Positions 8,646-23,310 of a stretch of DNA of 64,000 nucleotides are shown in pieces; position 1 is the stretch's first letter; each line of letters begins with the position of its first letter. The DNA is from Streptomyces sp. Act143 (GTDB lineage Bacteria; Actinomycetota; Actinomycetes; Streptomycetales; Streptomycetaceae), in assembly GCF_003143935.1 (NCBI RefSeq), contig NZ_QFRX01000001.1, forward strand, positions 2,391,587-2,455,586. Direction: 5' to 3'. A program made the translations under genes and the position numbers. The notes below the pieces were generated by a model. The model did no database searches. It was not told where the DNA came from and worked only from the letters and a program-made list of their open reading frames with translations.

Positions 8646-8714
8646 TCAGCCGGCGGCCACGGAGGTGGACGTGATGATCTGGATGCGGGCAACGCTCATC
8701 GCAATGACAGCCAT
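8646..8714 (-). CDS. 22-residue small ORF upstream of rsgA (possible leader peptide)
   Basis: The peptide is MAVIAMSVARIQIITSTSVA followed by AG and a TGA stop. It is preceded by one of the strongest ribosome sites in the window: GAAGGAGGTG, placed 7 bases from the ATG at 8714. It ends 48 bases before the rsgA start on the same strand. The peptide is hydrophobic, with no charged residue except Arg10, and has no signal cleavage site or cysteine. I do not recognise it. It could be a leader ORF coupling ribosome movement to rsgA translation, or an independent micropeptide. Codon third positions are mixed (for example GCT, ATT, GTT), unlike the neighbouring genes. Confidence 0.5.
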   Translation of the reverse strand: MAVIAMSVARIQIITSTSVAAG

Positions 8715-8812
8715 CGGTCGACACCTCCTTCGCACAGCTCACGCGGCCGGTCCGTCCGGCTGCGACATGCACACCGTAGCCGGAGCCCCCTCGGCCCCGT
8801 CAACCGAATTAA

Positions 8813-10297
8813 TCAGGCCTTGGCGCAGCTCTCCCCGTTGAGTGTGAAGGCGTATCCCGGCCCGTTCGCCCCCTGCCAGGAGGCGAGGAAGCCGAATGCG
8901 AGGCTGTCGCCGGCCGCGACGGTCCTGTTGTAGTCGGCGGCGGAGGCGGTGACGCGGGAGCCGTTCTGGGAGAAGTCCGCGTCCCACATCTGCCCGACCT
9001 CCTGGCCGTCCTTGAAGGACCAGGCGACCCGCCAGTCGTCGAGGGCCTGTGTGGTGGTCACGGTGACGGTGGCCTGGAAGCCGTCGGGCCACTGGTTGAC
9101 GAGGCTGTAGTCGTAGGTGCAGGCGGCCGGGCGGGGTGTGCCGGGGGCCGGTCCGCCGTCGTCCTGTGCGGCGGAGGAGGTCGTGCCCTGGGGTTCGGGG
9201 TCGGGGTTCTCCCGGGTCGGCGAGGCGTGGGTGGCGCTCGCGGTGGGGGTCGGGGAGCCCGGCGGGCGGGTGCTCGCGGAGGGCCCGGTGGTGCCGGGGT
9301 CGGCCGCGACCGGCTGGCGGTCGGCGGAGTCGCCGGGGCTCGCGGAGCCGTCGTCCATGGTGCCGCTGCCGAACGGCATCATCGAGACGCCGAGCGCCAG
9401 CAGCGAGACGAGTACGGCGGTGACGAGGAGGCCGTTGCGCACGACCCGCGCCTTGTGCGCGCCGGGGTTGGGCGGGCCGGTCTCGGCCGGTTCCGGGCGT
9501 CCGGCGCCCAGCCGCACCTCGGCGGCCCGGCGCCTGCGCTCCAGGTAGGCGAGGCCGCCCCAGCCGATGACGCCGCCCGCGAGCGCGGCGGGCAGGCCGC
9601 CGCCGTGCAGCCGCAGACAGGCGGCGGCCTCGGCGCACTGCACGCAGGTGGCGAGGTGCCGGGAGAGGTCCTCGGGGGTGTCGGCGCCGGCGGACCGCGT
9701 GACCGCGTCGAGGAGGCGGGCGTAGCTGCGGCACTGCGCGTCCATCGGGGTGTCGAGGTGGTTGCGATGGCTGCGGTCCCTGAACAGGCCGCGCACCTGG
9801 GCGAGTTCCTCGGACACCTGCGCCAGGTCGAGGCCGAGCCGGCGGGCCACCACGGGCAGCGGCAGCGCCTCGACCTCGGCCAGCCAGAGCAGATCGGCGT
9901 CGTGTTCCTGCATGTCGCGCAACCCGCGCAGGGCGAGCGGGCGTTGCAGGGGCGGGCCGGTGTAGCGGTCGGCCTTCTCCGAGTTGAGCCACAGCCGCAG
10001 GTCGGGGTCGAGCTTGTGCCCCTGACCGCCGTTCTCCCAGGCGGCCGCCGTGGTGCGTACGGCGGTCAGCAGCAGCGGGAGCATGGGCAGCCGCGGCGCA
10101 CGCCGGCCGGCGCTGCGGGCCGGGCCGGTGCCGGCGGCCCGGGCCTCGCGCATACCGAGGGTGAACGCCTCCGTGGCCAGTTGGTGGGCGGCGGTGGACC
10201 CGGACGTGCACAGGTCGGCATAGGAGAGCACCGCGTCCCAGCACTCCGAGAACAACGCGGCCTCGGTGGCGTCCTGAGGGGTCGGCAGGTCGGGCAT
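8813..10297 (-). CDS. Sigma-like HTH / zinc-finger / transmembrane protein with C-terminal CBM2
   Basis: The 494-residue protein combines unusual parts. Residues about 10-180 resemble an ECF sigma factor, including a region-4-like helix-turn-helix (LAEVEALPLPVVARRLGLDLAQVSEEL). Residues about 185-228 resemble an anti-sigma zinc domain with His214, Cys218 and Cys221 (HLATCVQC). Hydrophobic spans lie at about 235-252 and 287-309. A Ser/Thr/Pro linker follows, and residues about 392-494 form a family 2 carbohydrate-binding module (CTYDYSLVNQWPDGFQATVTV, ending GYAFTLNGESC). The start is at ATG 10297. The most likely reading is a membrane protein with a cytoplasmic regulator-like part and an external cellulose/chitin-binding module. 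Whether the first hydrophobic span really crosses the membrane decides the topology. No partner sigma factor gene is adjacent. Confidence 0.75.
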   Translation of the reverse strand: MPDLPTPQDATEAALFSECWDAVLSYADLCTSGSTAAHQLATEAFTLGMREARAAGTGPARSAGRRAPRLPMLPLLLTAVRTTAAAWENGGQGHKLDPDLRLWLNSEKADRYTGPPLQRPLALRGLRDMQEHDADLLWLAEVEALPLPVVARRLGLDLAQVSEELAQVRGLFRDRSHRNHLDTPMDAQCRSYARLLDAVTRSAGADTPEDLSRHLATCVQCAEAAACLRLHGGGLPAALAGGVIGWGGLAYLERRRRAAEVRLGAGRPEPAETGPPNPGAHKARVVRNGLLVTAVLVSLLALGVSMMPFGSGTMDDGSASPGDSADRQPVAADPGTTGPSASTRPPGSPTPTASATHASPTRENPDPEPQGTTSSAAQDDGGPAPGTPRPAACTYDYSLVNQWPDGFQATVTVTTTQALDDWRVAWSFKDGQEVGQMWDADFSQNGSRVTASAADYNRTVAAGDSLAFGFLASWQGANGPGYAFTLNGESCAKA

Positions 10298-10561
10298 CGG
10301 ACTCCTGCATCCAGAGCGAGGTCAACTCACCTTATTGGCAACGGAGTTGTGGGGAACCTCGCGACAGTGCACGAGCTTTTCACGGGTCCCACACAACTGA
10401 CAAGCGGGCTATTCATATCCGGTTACCGGGAGTTGGGGAGTTCCCACGTCGCGTTGCCCCTGTTACGCCTGTTGCGTCTGCTACTTCTGGTGCTGCTTCT
10501 GGATACATACGCGAAGAAGGCCCGGACGTCTCGATCCGGGCCTTCTCTCTCTGGAATGGGG
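10298..10561. other. Intergenic region, less GC-rich than its surroundings
   Basis: These 264 bases separate the CBM2 fusion gene from the radical SAM gene, both on the minus strand. Besides the terminator at 10516-10545 the region holds short AT-richer stretches that presumably contain the promoter of the CBM2 gene. I see no convincing promoter hexamers, ORF or RNA gene. Confidence 0.5.
10516..10545 (-). terminator. Intrinsic terminator after the radical SAM gene
   Basis: A perfect 11-bp stem pairs GAAGGCCCGGA (10516-10526) with TCCGGGCCTTC (10535-10545) around an 8-base loop. It lies 17 bases past the stop of the radical SAM gene. The stem is symmetric and could work on both strands. Confidence 0.85.
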
Positions 10562-11881
10562 CTACACCTGCGCCGGCTCCTCCGCCGGCAGGCTGTCCAT
10601 GAAGGAGCTGACGGAGAAGACCGCGCGGCCGGGGCCGGGCTCGCCGTAACCGGGGGGCGAGGAGAGGCCGAACTCCTCCATCGTCTGCCGGTAGGCCTGG
10701 AGCAGCCGGATGTGGTACTCCAGCGGCGCGCCCTGCGGGTTGGCCTTGCCGAGCGGGGTGGTCGGCTCCGGGCACCAGGTGGTGAAGCGGGGGGTGATGC
10801 CCTGCGACATGAAGAAGCGCAGCCCCTCCGTGGTCGACGCGATCGCCTCGTCGACCGTCTTGAAGCCGAAGGGCTCGGCCATCTCCACACCGGCCACGAA
10901 GTTGGGGATCACGTTGCGCGCGCCGAAGATCTCCGCCGAGTCCAGGATGCGCTTGTGCCACTCGTCGCGGCCGACGTAGCGCTCCTTGCCCGGGCAGTAC
11001 ATCTTGAACAGGTACTCGTCCCACACCTCGTAGTTGGGGTGGTAGATCTGCACGCCGTAGTCCTTGAACCGCTGCACGTCGTCCTTGGGCAGCGCCTGGG
11101 CGACGACCTTGCCGATCCAGCGGCCCGGGAAGCGCTCCTCGATGGCCTTGGCGTAGTGGCCGTAGAAGTCGGCCTCGTCGCGCCCGGAGACGGTCTTGGT
11201 GATCGCGCCGCCGGTCAGCGTGTACGCGGTCGACGCCTTCTGGGTGTCGTACCGGTCGATGATCTCCAGGGCTTCGAGGACCTCCTCGACGTCCTTCACG
11301 CCCGTGTACGGCCGGCCCGCCGCCTTGTGCTGGCGCCAGTTGTGGTTGATGTCGCAGTACTGGCACTCCTCCTTGGCGCCGAAGTACTGGCAGACCCGGA
11401 AGACGGTCAGATAGATGAGGTAGCCCCACTGGATGGTCGGGGCGACCTCCATCACGGACTTCCCGTTGGCGAGCTTGTGCCGGTAGTACTCCGGCATCGG
11501 GGGCACGCCGACGTCGGCGATCCGCTTGCCGTCGAGGTAGAGGCCGAGCATCCCCTCGTCGTCGGCGGCGACGCGGTACGGCGAGGCCGGGTTCACGCGC
11601 ACGGAGACGACGGTGCGGCGCAGGTCGTACGGTCCGCCGGTGAGGATGATCTCCTCCGGCGGGCGGCGCAGCGCCGCTTCGCCGAGCTCGGGGAGGGTGC
11701 CGTGGTCGAAGGAGAAGATGAAGTACGACTTCGGCTTGACCTCACCGCCCTCGTTGTCGCTGAGCGCGGACGGGTCGAAGGCCACCCCGCCGCGGAGCAG
11801 ATCCTCCTTGAAGACGGCTTCCCGCGGCACGTGCGGGAACCTCTCCATCAGATCTTCGACCAGCGCGGTACGGCTGCCCAT
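10562..11881 (-). CDS. Radical SAM protein with non-canonical CX8CX2C cluster motif
   Basis: The protein has 439 residues. Cys164, Cys173 and Cys176 (VCQYFGAKEECQYCDIN) stand where the [4Fe-4S]-binding motif of radical SAM enzymes is expected, but the first spacing is eight residues instead of three. The following Asp-Ile-Asn and the TLTGGAITKTVSGRDE segment, a GGE-like SAM contact region, support the fold. The C-terminal half is barrel-like (IYHPNYEVWDEYLFKMYCPGKERYVGRDEWHKRILDSAEIFG). A leading domain of about 145 residues precedes the motif. The substrate is unknown. No maturation, peptide-precursor or cofactor gene adjoins it to give a clue. The ATG at 11881 has GGAGG nine bases upstream. 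Confidence 0.8.
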   Translation of the reverse strand: MGSRTALVEDLMERFPHVPREAVFKEDLLRGGVAFDPSALSDNEGGEVKPKSYFIFSFDHGTLPELGEAALRRPPEEIILTGGPYDLRRTVVSVRVNPASPYRVAADDEGMLGLYLDGKRIADVGVPPMPEYYRHKLANGKSVMEVAPTIQWGYLIYLTVFRVCQYFGAKEECQYCDINHNWRQHKAAGRPYTGVKDVEEVLEALEIIDRYDTQKASTAYTLTGGAITKTVSGRDEADFYGHYAKAIEERFPGRWIGKVVAQALPKDDVQRFKDYGVQIYHPNYEVWDEYLFKMYCPGKERYVGRDEWHKRILDSAEIFGARNVIPNFVAGVEMAEPFGFKTVDEAIASTTEGLRFFMSQGITPRFTTWCPEPTTPLGKANPQGAPLEYHIRLLQAYRQTMEEFGLSSPPGYGEPGPGRAVFSVSSFMDSLPAEEPAQV

Positions 11882-11939
11882 CCGTCATCTCCTCCCGGCT
11901 AAGGCGTTCGACTCCTCACGGTATGCCCCCGCCCGTCCG

Positions 11940-12632
11940 TCACGCGTACCGGGTCCCCTCGCGGCGAGCGATATGTTCCGGTACGAGGGTTTCGGCGGCC
12001 AGCGTGGGGTCGGCGACCGGCGCTCCCCAGAGCGGAGTGAGCGGGAGCACACCGGCCCACAGGCCCAGCGCGGCGTCGGGACCGTCGCCGTCCTCGGGCG
12101 GGCCGGTGCGGATCTTGACGGACGCCTCGTCGAGGGGAAGGGCGAGGAGGGTGGTGGCGGCGAGTTCCTTGCGGTTGGGCTGCCGGGCGTACGACCACTG
12201 CCCCGGCGTCGCGTGTTCGGTGAGCCGGCGCAGGCCTTCGAGCTTCTCCTCGGGGTCGGTGACCTTGCGGGCCTCGCCGTGGATCATCGCGCTGCGGTAG
12301 TTCACGCCGTGCTCGAAGACGGACCGGGCGAGGACCAGGCCGTCCACGTGCGTGACGGTGACACAGACCGGCGCCCCGCCGGCGAGGCTGCGGCTCGCCA
12401 CGGACCCGTGGACGTAGAGCTGCCGCTCGTCACACCCGTAGACGGTCGGGACGACCAGGGGCCGCCCCTCGATCACGACACCCAGGTGACAGACGAACCC
12501 GGCGTCGAGGATCGCGTTCAGGTCGGCCCGGTCCAGGCTGCCCTGCCCGCGCAGGCGGCGGTGCCGGGTGAGGTCGGTCTCGGGGAGCGGGCCGAGGGGG
12601 GCGGGATCGACGAGGGCCGGATCAAGGGTCAT
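11940..12632 (-). CDS. Pyridoxamine 5'-phosphate oxidase-like flavin-binding protein
   Basis: The 230-residue protein has the split-barrel fold of flavin-nucleotide-binding (NimA-like) proteins. ILDAGFVCHLGVVIEGRPLVVPTVYGCDERQLYVHGSVASRSL is the typical first half, followed by VCVTVTHVDGLVLARSVFEHGVNYRSAMIHGEA. The last 60 residues are also typical (KELAATTLLALPLDEASVKIRTGPPED). The family binds FMN and is thought to reduce or sequester small molecules; the substrate is unknown. TAGCTT lies eight bases before the ATG and no ribosome site is present, so the mRNA may be leaderless. It is transcribed alone, away from the downstream dehydrogenase gene by about 90 bases. Confidence 0.85.
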   Translation of the reverse strand: MTLDPALVDPAPLGPLPETDLTRHRRLRGQGSLDRADLNAILDAGFVCHLGVVIEGRPLVVPTVYGCDERQLYVHGSVASRSLAGGAPVCVTVTHVDGLVLARSVFEHGVNYRSAMIHGEARKVTDPEEKLEGLRRLTEHATPGQWSYARQPNRKELAATTLLALPLDEASVKIRTGPPEDGDGPDAALGLWAGVLPLTPLWGAPVADPTLAAETLVPEHIARREGTRYA

Positions 12633-12724
12633 GACGCCAGAAGCTACTGATATCGCGGCACAATCACCAGACCTTCATGGATATCAACAGTCGGACACTG
12701 AATCGCCGACGAAAACCGCAAGCG

Positions 12725-15093
<2,369 letters not shown>

Positions 15094-15204
15094 CTTTATA
15101 AAGCCCCTTTCCTAACCCCTTGTAGAAAGGTCCCGGCGGTCATAGCCTTGCGGCGCGCCGGTGCCGACGTCGCCCCGGCAGGAGCGAAGGGACGGAGCTA
15201 CCCG

Positions 15205-16449
15205 GTGAAGCGCACCTCACGTGACATCCGCACCGCGAACCGCTACGAGGTACTGCGCCAGATCATCGCCGAGTCGCCCACGTCCCGGCAGGAGCTGGCG
15301 GCCGCGACCGGGCTGAGTCTCGCCACGGTCGCCACGCTCGTCGGTGAGCTGCTCGACCTGCGGATGATCACCGAGGTCGGGTTCGAGGACTCGGCGGGCG
15401 GCCGTCCCCGGGGGCTCGTGGCGGTCAACGCGTCGGGGGGCGCGTTGATCGGTGTCGACATCGCGGAGACGTACGTCCATGCCGAGCTGTTCGACCTGGG
15501 GTTGAACGTGCTGGCCCGCGCCGAGGAGGACGTCCGGTCCAGCGAGAGCCGGCCCGAGCAGGTGGTCGGGCACGTGGCCGCGGCCGTCGGTTCGGTGGTC
15601 GCGCAGGCCGGTGTCGAGGGGGCCCGGGTGCTCGGCGTCGGGGTGAGCGTGCCCGGCCAGGTGGACCGGGCCACCGGCATCTCTGAGTACGCGCCCAACT
15701 GGGACTGGCACGACGTGCCGTTGCTCGATCTGCTGACCGAGCACATCGCCTACCCCCTGTATCTGGACAACCCGTTGCGCGCCTCGGCGGTCGCCGAGCT
15801 GTGGTTCGGGGCGGCGCGCGGGCACGGGGACGCCGTGGTAGTCAACCTCGGGACCGGTGTGGGTGCCGGGCTCATTCTCGGCGGCGGGCTGCACCGGGGG
15901 GTCAGCAACAGCGCAGGCGAGTGGGGCCACACCACGATCGTGCTGGACGGCCGGCTGTGCCGGTGCGGCAAGAACGGGTGCGTGGAGGCGTACGTCGGGG
16001 CGTCCGGGATCATGCTGACGCTGCGCGAGACCAGCGCCGGCAGTCCGCTGCTGCACCCGGAGGACCAGACGGCGACGATCGCCGCGCTGGCCCGGGGGCT
16101 GGCCGAGCGGGACCCGGTGGCGGTCAAGGTGGTCCGCGACACCGTCCGCTACCTCGGTGCCGGTGTGGCCGACCTGGTCAATCTGTTCAACCCCGAGGTG
16201 GTCGTGCTCAGCAGCTGGGTCGCGGCCGCCCTCGGCGAGCCCCTGGTCGCGGAGGTGCGCGAGGCCGTCGCCCGGCACGCGCTGCCGCGCCCGAACGCCG
16301 CCACCGAGATCGTCCTCTCCCCGATTCCCACCGACCCGGTGTGCCTGGGCGCGGCGACGTTCGCGCTCGAAGGGGCCCTGCAGTCGGTCGGGCAGAGGCA
16401 GCCCAAACGCACCACGCCGACCCGGCCGAAGGCCCGCCACCCGCAGTAA
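15205..16449 (+). CDS. ROK family transcriptional repressor
   Basis: The 414-residue protein has an N-terminal winged helix (about 10-65, IAESPTSRQELAAATGLSLATVATLVGELL). A sugar-kinase-like ROK domain (about 80-390) follows. The zinc motif CRCGKNGCVEAY and the ATP-site-like glycine run NLGTGVGAGLILGGG are both present. In this family, sugar binding relieves repression of neighbouring transport genes. GTG 15205 was chosen because GGAG lies seven bases upstream and the protein then begins VKRTSRDIRTANRYEVLR, as in relatives. It is followed by an ABC transporter and a beta-galactosidase on the same strand, probably its targets. The tail after residue 395 is basic and low in complexity. Confidence 0.9.
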   Translation: MKRTSRDIRTANRYEVLRQIIAESPTSRQELAAATGLSLATVATLVGELLDLRMITEVGFEDSAGGRPRGLVAVNASGGALIGVDIAETYVHAELFDLGLNVLARAEEDVRSSESRPEQVVGHVAAAVGSVVAQAGVEGARVLGVGVSVPGQVDRATGISEYAPNWDWHDVPLLDLLTEHIAYPLYLDNPLRASAVAELWFGAARGHGDAVVVNLGTGVGAGLILGGGLHRGVSNSAGEWGHTTIVLDGRLCRCGKNGCVEAYVGASGIMLTLRETSAGSPLLHPEDQTATIAALARGLAERDPVAVKVVRDTVRYLGAGVADLVNLFNPEVVVLSSWVAAALGEPLVAEVREAVARHALPRPNAATEIVLSPIPTDPVCLGAATFALEGALQSVGQRQPKRTTPTRPKARHPQ

Positions 16450-16557
16450 CTCCCGCCCCGCGCAAGGGGGTTGCGGGCCGCCCGACCGGCGGTCCGCACC
16501 CCGTGACGTCCGGTATCCCGAACGCTACGCAACGCTTCGAACAGACTTCGTCCAACC

Positions 16558-16580
16558 CCTTGCCGAAGCCTTAGCCGAAG
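16558..16580 (+). promoter_or_regulatory. Tandem CCTT(A)GCCGAAG repeat upstream of the sugar transporter operon
   Basis: CCTTGCCGAAG (16558-16568) is followed directly by CCTTAGCCGAAG (16569-16580), about 80 bases before the binding-protein start. The 207-base gap between the ROK gene and the transporter has no other clear signal. This could be the operator for the ROK protein or part of the promoter; that is inference. Confidence 0.35.
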
Positions 16581-16656
16581 GTTAACGTCCCGCACCGCAA
16601 CTCCTTTTGAGCCATGGGCGCTGAGCCGCAGCCGTACTCGAGACAAGGACGTCAGC

Positions 16657-17919
16657 ATGTCGGCATCGAGCAACAACAACTGGTCCCGCCGATCCCTCTT
16701 CCGGGCCGCAGCCGGCATGGCCGCCGCCGGCACGCTGGCGGCCTGCGGCAGCAACAACGGCCGCAGCGGCGGGGGTTCGGGCGACAGCCTCACCCAGTAC
16801 TTCCACGCGTACGGCGAGGCGGGCACCGAGCAGGCCATCAAGCGCTACGCCAAGGCCTACAAGGGTGCCGACGTCACCACCCAGTGGATCACCGGCAGCA
16901 ACTTCGAGAACAAGCTGTTCCCGGCCCTGCTCACCAAGAACGCGCCCGACGTCTTCGAGTTCCACCCGCAGCTTCAGCTGGTCACGAGCGGGCAGGTGGC
17001 CGACCTGTCCGACATCATCAACCCGGTCAAGGACGACTTCAACCCGGCCGACATCGCCTCGCACACGGTCGACGGGAAGATATACGGCGTCCGGATGATC
17101 GACGACCCGCAGTTCTTCTACTACCGGCCCTCGCTCTTCGAGAAGGCCAAGGTCGAGGTCCCCCAGACGCTGGAGGAGCTGATCGAGGCCGTCGACAAGC
17201 TCACCACCGACAAGGTCAAGGGCGCCTTCCTCGGCAACGACATCACCCCCGTCCAGAACCCGCTGATCTGGTCGGCCGGCGCGGACACCCTGAACGAGAA
17301 GAACGAGATCGCGTACCACACGGACGCCGTGGCCGACGGCCTCGGCCAGCTCCGCAAGCTGTTCACCAGCGGCAACCTGCTGCTCGACGCCCCCGCCGAC
17401 TGGTGGGACCCCTCCGCCTTCACGCAGGGCCTGACCGCGATCCAGTGGTGCGGCATGTGGGCCATGCCGGTCATCCAGAAGGCGCTCGGCGACGACGTCG
17501 GCATCTTCCCCTTCCCGAAGGTGGGCTCCGCCGGCAGGTTCTCGGTCACCAACGGCGGCTGGTCGATGTTCGTCAACGCCAAGGGCGACAACGTCGACGC
17601 GGCCAAGGAATACGTCAAGTGGCTGTGGATCGACCAGAAGGAGTACCAGGAGGACTGGGCGCTCTCCTACGGCTTCCACATCCCGCCGCGCACCTCCATC
17701 GCGCAGTCCGCCACCAAGCTGAAGTCGGGTCTGCCGGCCGAGGGCGTCAAGCTCTTCACCGACTACGGCCACTTCGACAACATCGGCTGGACGCAGGCCA
17801 TGATCGCCGCGATCAACGACGTGATCGCCAACTCCGTGCGCAAGGGCGGCAGCCCGGACGCCGCGCTCAGCGCCGCCGACAAGAAGATCAACGCCGAGCT
17901 CAAGAAGCTCTTCGGATAG
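16657..17919 (+). CDS. ABC sugar transporter, extracellular binding lipoprotein
   Basis: The 420-residue protein starts with a twin-arginine-type signal (SRRSLFRAAAGMAAAGT) and a lipobox (LAAC), so it should be a lipoprotein on the outer face of the membrane. The body is a family 1 solute-binding protein (YFHAYGEAGTEQAIKRYAKAY near the N-terminus, WDPSAFTQGLTAIQWCGMWAMP in the middle, ending KKINAELKKLFG). AAGGA precedes the ATG. It is followed after 20 bases by two permease genes and then by a GH2 beta-galactosidase. A galactose-containing oligosaccharide is therefore the most likely ligand, by inference from the enzyme. Confidence 0.92.
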   Translation: MSASSNNNWSRRSLFRAAAGMAAAGTLAACGSNNGRSGGGSGDSLTQYFHAYGEAGTEQAIKRYAKAYKGADVTTQWITGSNFENKLFPALLTKNAPDVFEFHPQLQLVTSGQVADLSDIINPVKDDFNPADIASHTVDGKIYGVRMIDDPQFFYYRPSLFEKAKVEVPQTLEELIEAVDKLTTDKVKGAFLGNDITPVQNPLIWSAGADTLNEKNEIAYHTDAVADGLGQLRKLFTSGNLLLDAPADWWDPSAFTQGLTAIQWCGMWAMPVIQKALGDDVGIFPFPKVGSAGRFSVTNGGWSMFVNAKGDNVDAAKEYVKWLWIDQKEYQEDWALSYGFHIPPRTSIAQSATKLKSGLPAEGVKLFTDYGHFDNIGWTQAMIAAINDVIANSVRKGGSPDAALSAADKKINAELKKLFG

Positions 17920-17939
17920 GCCGGCGGACGGACCCCGAC

Positions 17940-18901
17940 ATGTCGACCACCACCGAGATCGACCTCGCGAACCCCGCCCCGGCCACGCCTGCCAAGGCCC
18001 GGCCGCGGCGGGGCCTGCGGGCCAACGCCACGCTCAACTTCTGGCTGTTCACCGGCCCCTTCCTCATCGGCCTGATCGTCTTCGTGTTCGTGCCGATGGG
18101 CTGGAGCATCTACCTCAGCTTCTTCGAGGCCCGCTTCACCGTCTCGCCGAGCCAGTTCATCGGCTTCGACAACTACCGGGCGATCCTCGACAACCCCGAC
18201 TTCACCGGGGCGCTGGTCACCTTCACCGTCTTCGCCGCGTTCATCGTGCCCACCACCTGGGCGCTGTCGCTGGGGCTGGCGCTGCTGGTGCACCGCATCC
18301 GGTTCATGAAGGCGTTCTTCCGGTCGGTGTTCTTCCTGCCGACCGCGGTGTCGTACGTCGCCGCCGCGCTGATCTGGAAGATGTCCATCTTCAACGGTGT
18401 GCGCTTCGGCATGGCGAACACCATCCTGAGCTGGTTCGGCGTCGACAACGTCGCCTGGCTCGCCAACCCCGACCCGCCCTGGTACTGGCTGGTCATCGTG
18501 ACGCTGCGGCTGTGGCTCCAGGCCGGCTTCTACATGATCCTGTTCCTGGCGGCGCTCCAGAACATCCCCGCCGAGCTGTACGAGGCCGCCGCGATCGACG
18601 GCGCCAAGCCGGGCTGGCAGACCTTCCGCCACATCACGCTCCCCCAGCTGCGGGCCACCTCCACCGCGGTGATCCTGCTCCTGCTGATCGCCGCCTACCA
18701 GGCATTCGACGAGTTCTGGAACCTGCTCAGCAAGGCCACCTGGGGCCAGCCGCCGCTCGTCGAGCTGTACAAGACGGCGCTCGGCGAGAACCAGGACTAC
18801 GGCCAGGGCAGCGCGGGCGCGGTCATCCTGACCCTGCTCATCCTGGTCATCACGCTCTTCCAGGGCAGGATCATGGGCTTCGGAAGGGGTGAGGAGTCCA
18901 A

Positions 18902-18905
<4 letters not shown>
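17940..18905 (+). CDS. ABC sugar transporter permease (MalF type)
   Basis: The 321-residue membrane protein has about six spans after a 30-residue basic, Ala/Pro-rich N-terminus. The cytoplasmic EAA loop that contacts the ATPase reads YEAAAIDGAKPGWQTFRHITLPQL. The gene begins 20 bases after the binding protein and overlaps the next permease gene by four bases. No ATPase gene is in the operon; in Streptomyces such systems usually share one ATPase (MsiK type) encoded elsewhere. Confidence 0.92.
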
Positions 18906-22682
<3,777 letters not shown>

Positions 22683-22734
22683 GCACGATCAACGGCTGAC
22701 CCGTCGGCCGCCCCGTTCAGTACGCTCGGGCGCG

Positions 22735-23310
22735 ATGGACGAGCGAGGAGAACGGGAGCGGGCGTACGCCGCCGAGGGGGTCGTCTGGTCCCGGCTCGCC
22801 GGGCTGCTGCCGGGCGCCGAGGACGTGGCCGAGATCCAGGCGTGCTGGGACATCGGCGAGCAGGAGGGTGGCCTTTTCCGCCTGGTGGACCGGCTGTTCG
22901 CACGGGAGCTGTCCGTGGCCGACCGGACGCGGGCCGAACTCGCGGCGATGGCCGAGCAGTGGGGGGTGTGGGACCAGCTGGCCACGGATGTCGTCGATCT
23001 GCCCGGTTTCGAGGGAGAGCTGCGGGTGGTCGAAGGGCTGGAGCCGGTCGACCGGGCCGGCGGGACGACGCTGGTGGCGTGGATGCGGTGCGAGCCGTGC
23101 GGCCGCATCCTCGCCCGGGAACACCGGCGCGAGGCGTGGGGCGGCCTGTCGTTCTCGCCCGTGTCGTACGTCGTGTCAGTGCCGGACGGCTCGGGCACCC
23201 AGATCGTGGTCGACGCCGAGGGAGCGGGCGCGGTGTGGCGGGCACTGGACCTGCTCACGGCGAGCTGCCGGGAGGCGGCGGCCTGCCCGGGGTTCGGTCC
23301 GACGGGCTGA
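22735..23310 (+). CDS. Hypothetical protein, 191 residues
   Basis: I do not recognise this protein. It starts MDERGERERAYAAEGVVWSRL and is acidic, with an all-helical first half (residues about 10-85). A short beta-rich middle follows, with one Cys-x2-Cys pair (MRCEPCGRIL), and then a segment VSYVVSVPDGSGTQIVVDAEG. No signal or membrane span is visible. TACGCT lies eight bases before the ATG with no ribosome site, suggesting a leaderless message. Its last 56 bases overlap the convergent AraC-type gene. Confidence 0.6.
   Translation: MDERGERERAYAAEGVVWSRLAGLLPGAEDVAEIQACWDIGEQEGGLFRLVDRLFARELSVADRTRAELAAMAEQWGVWDQLATDVVDLPGFEGELRVVEGLEPVDRAGGTTLVAWMRCEPCGRILAREHRREAWGGLSFSPVSYVVSVPDGSGTQIVVDAEGAGAVWRALDLLTASCREAAACPGFGPTG

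Noticed and set aside
10380-10510. A tRNA-like fold in the AT-richer gap
   Set aside because: No cloverleaf arms or conserved T-loop could be drawn.
9227-11902. An 891-residue plus-strand open frame across the CBM2 fusion and radical SAM genes
   Set aside because: It is antisense to two well-supported genes, has no ribosome site, and shows Gly/Ala/Val-Glu shadow composition.
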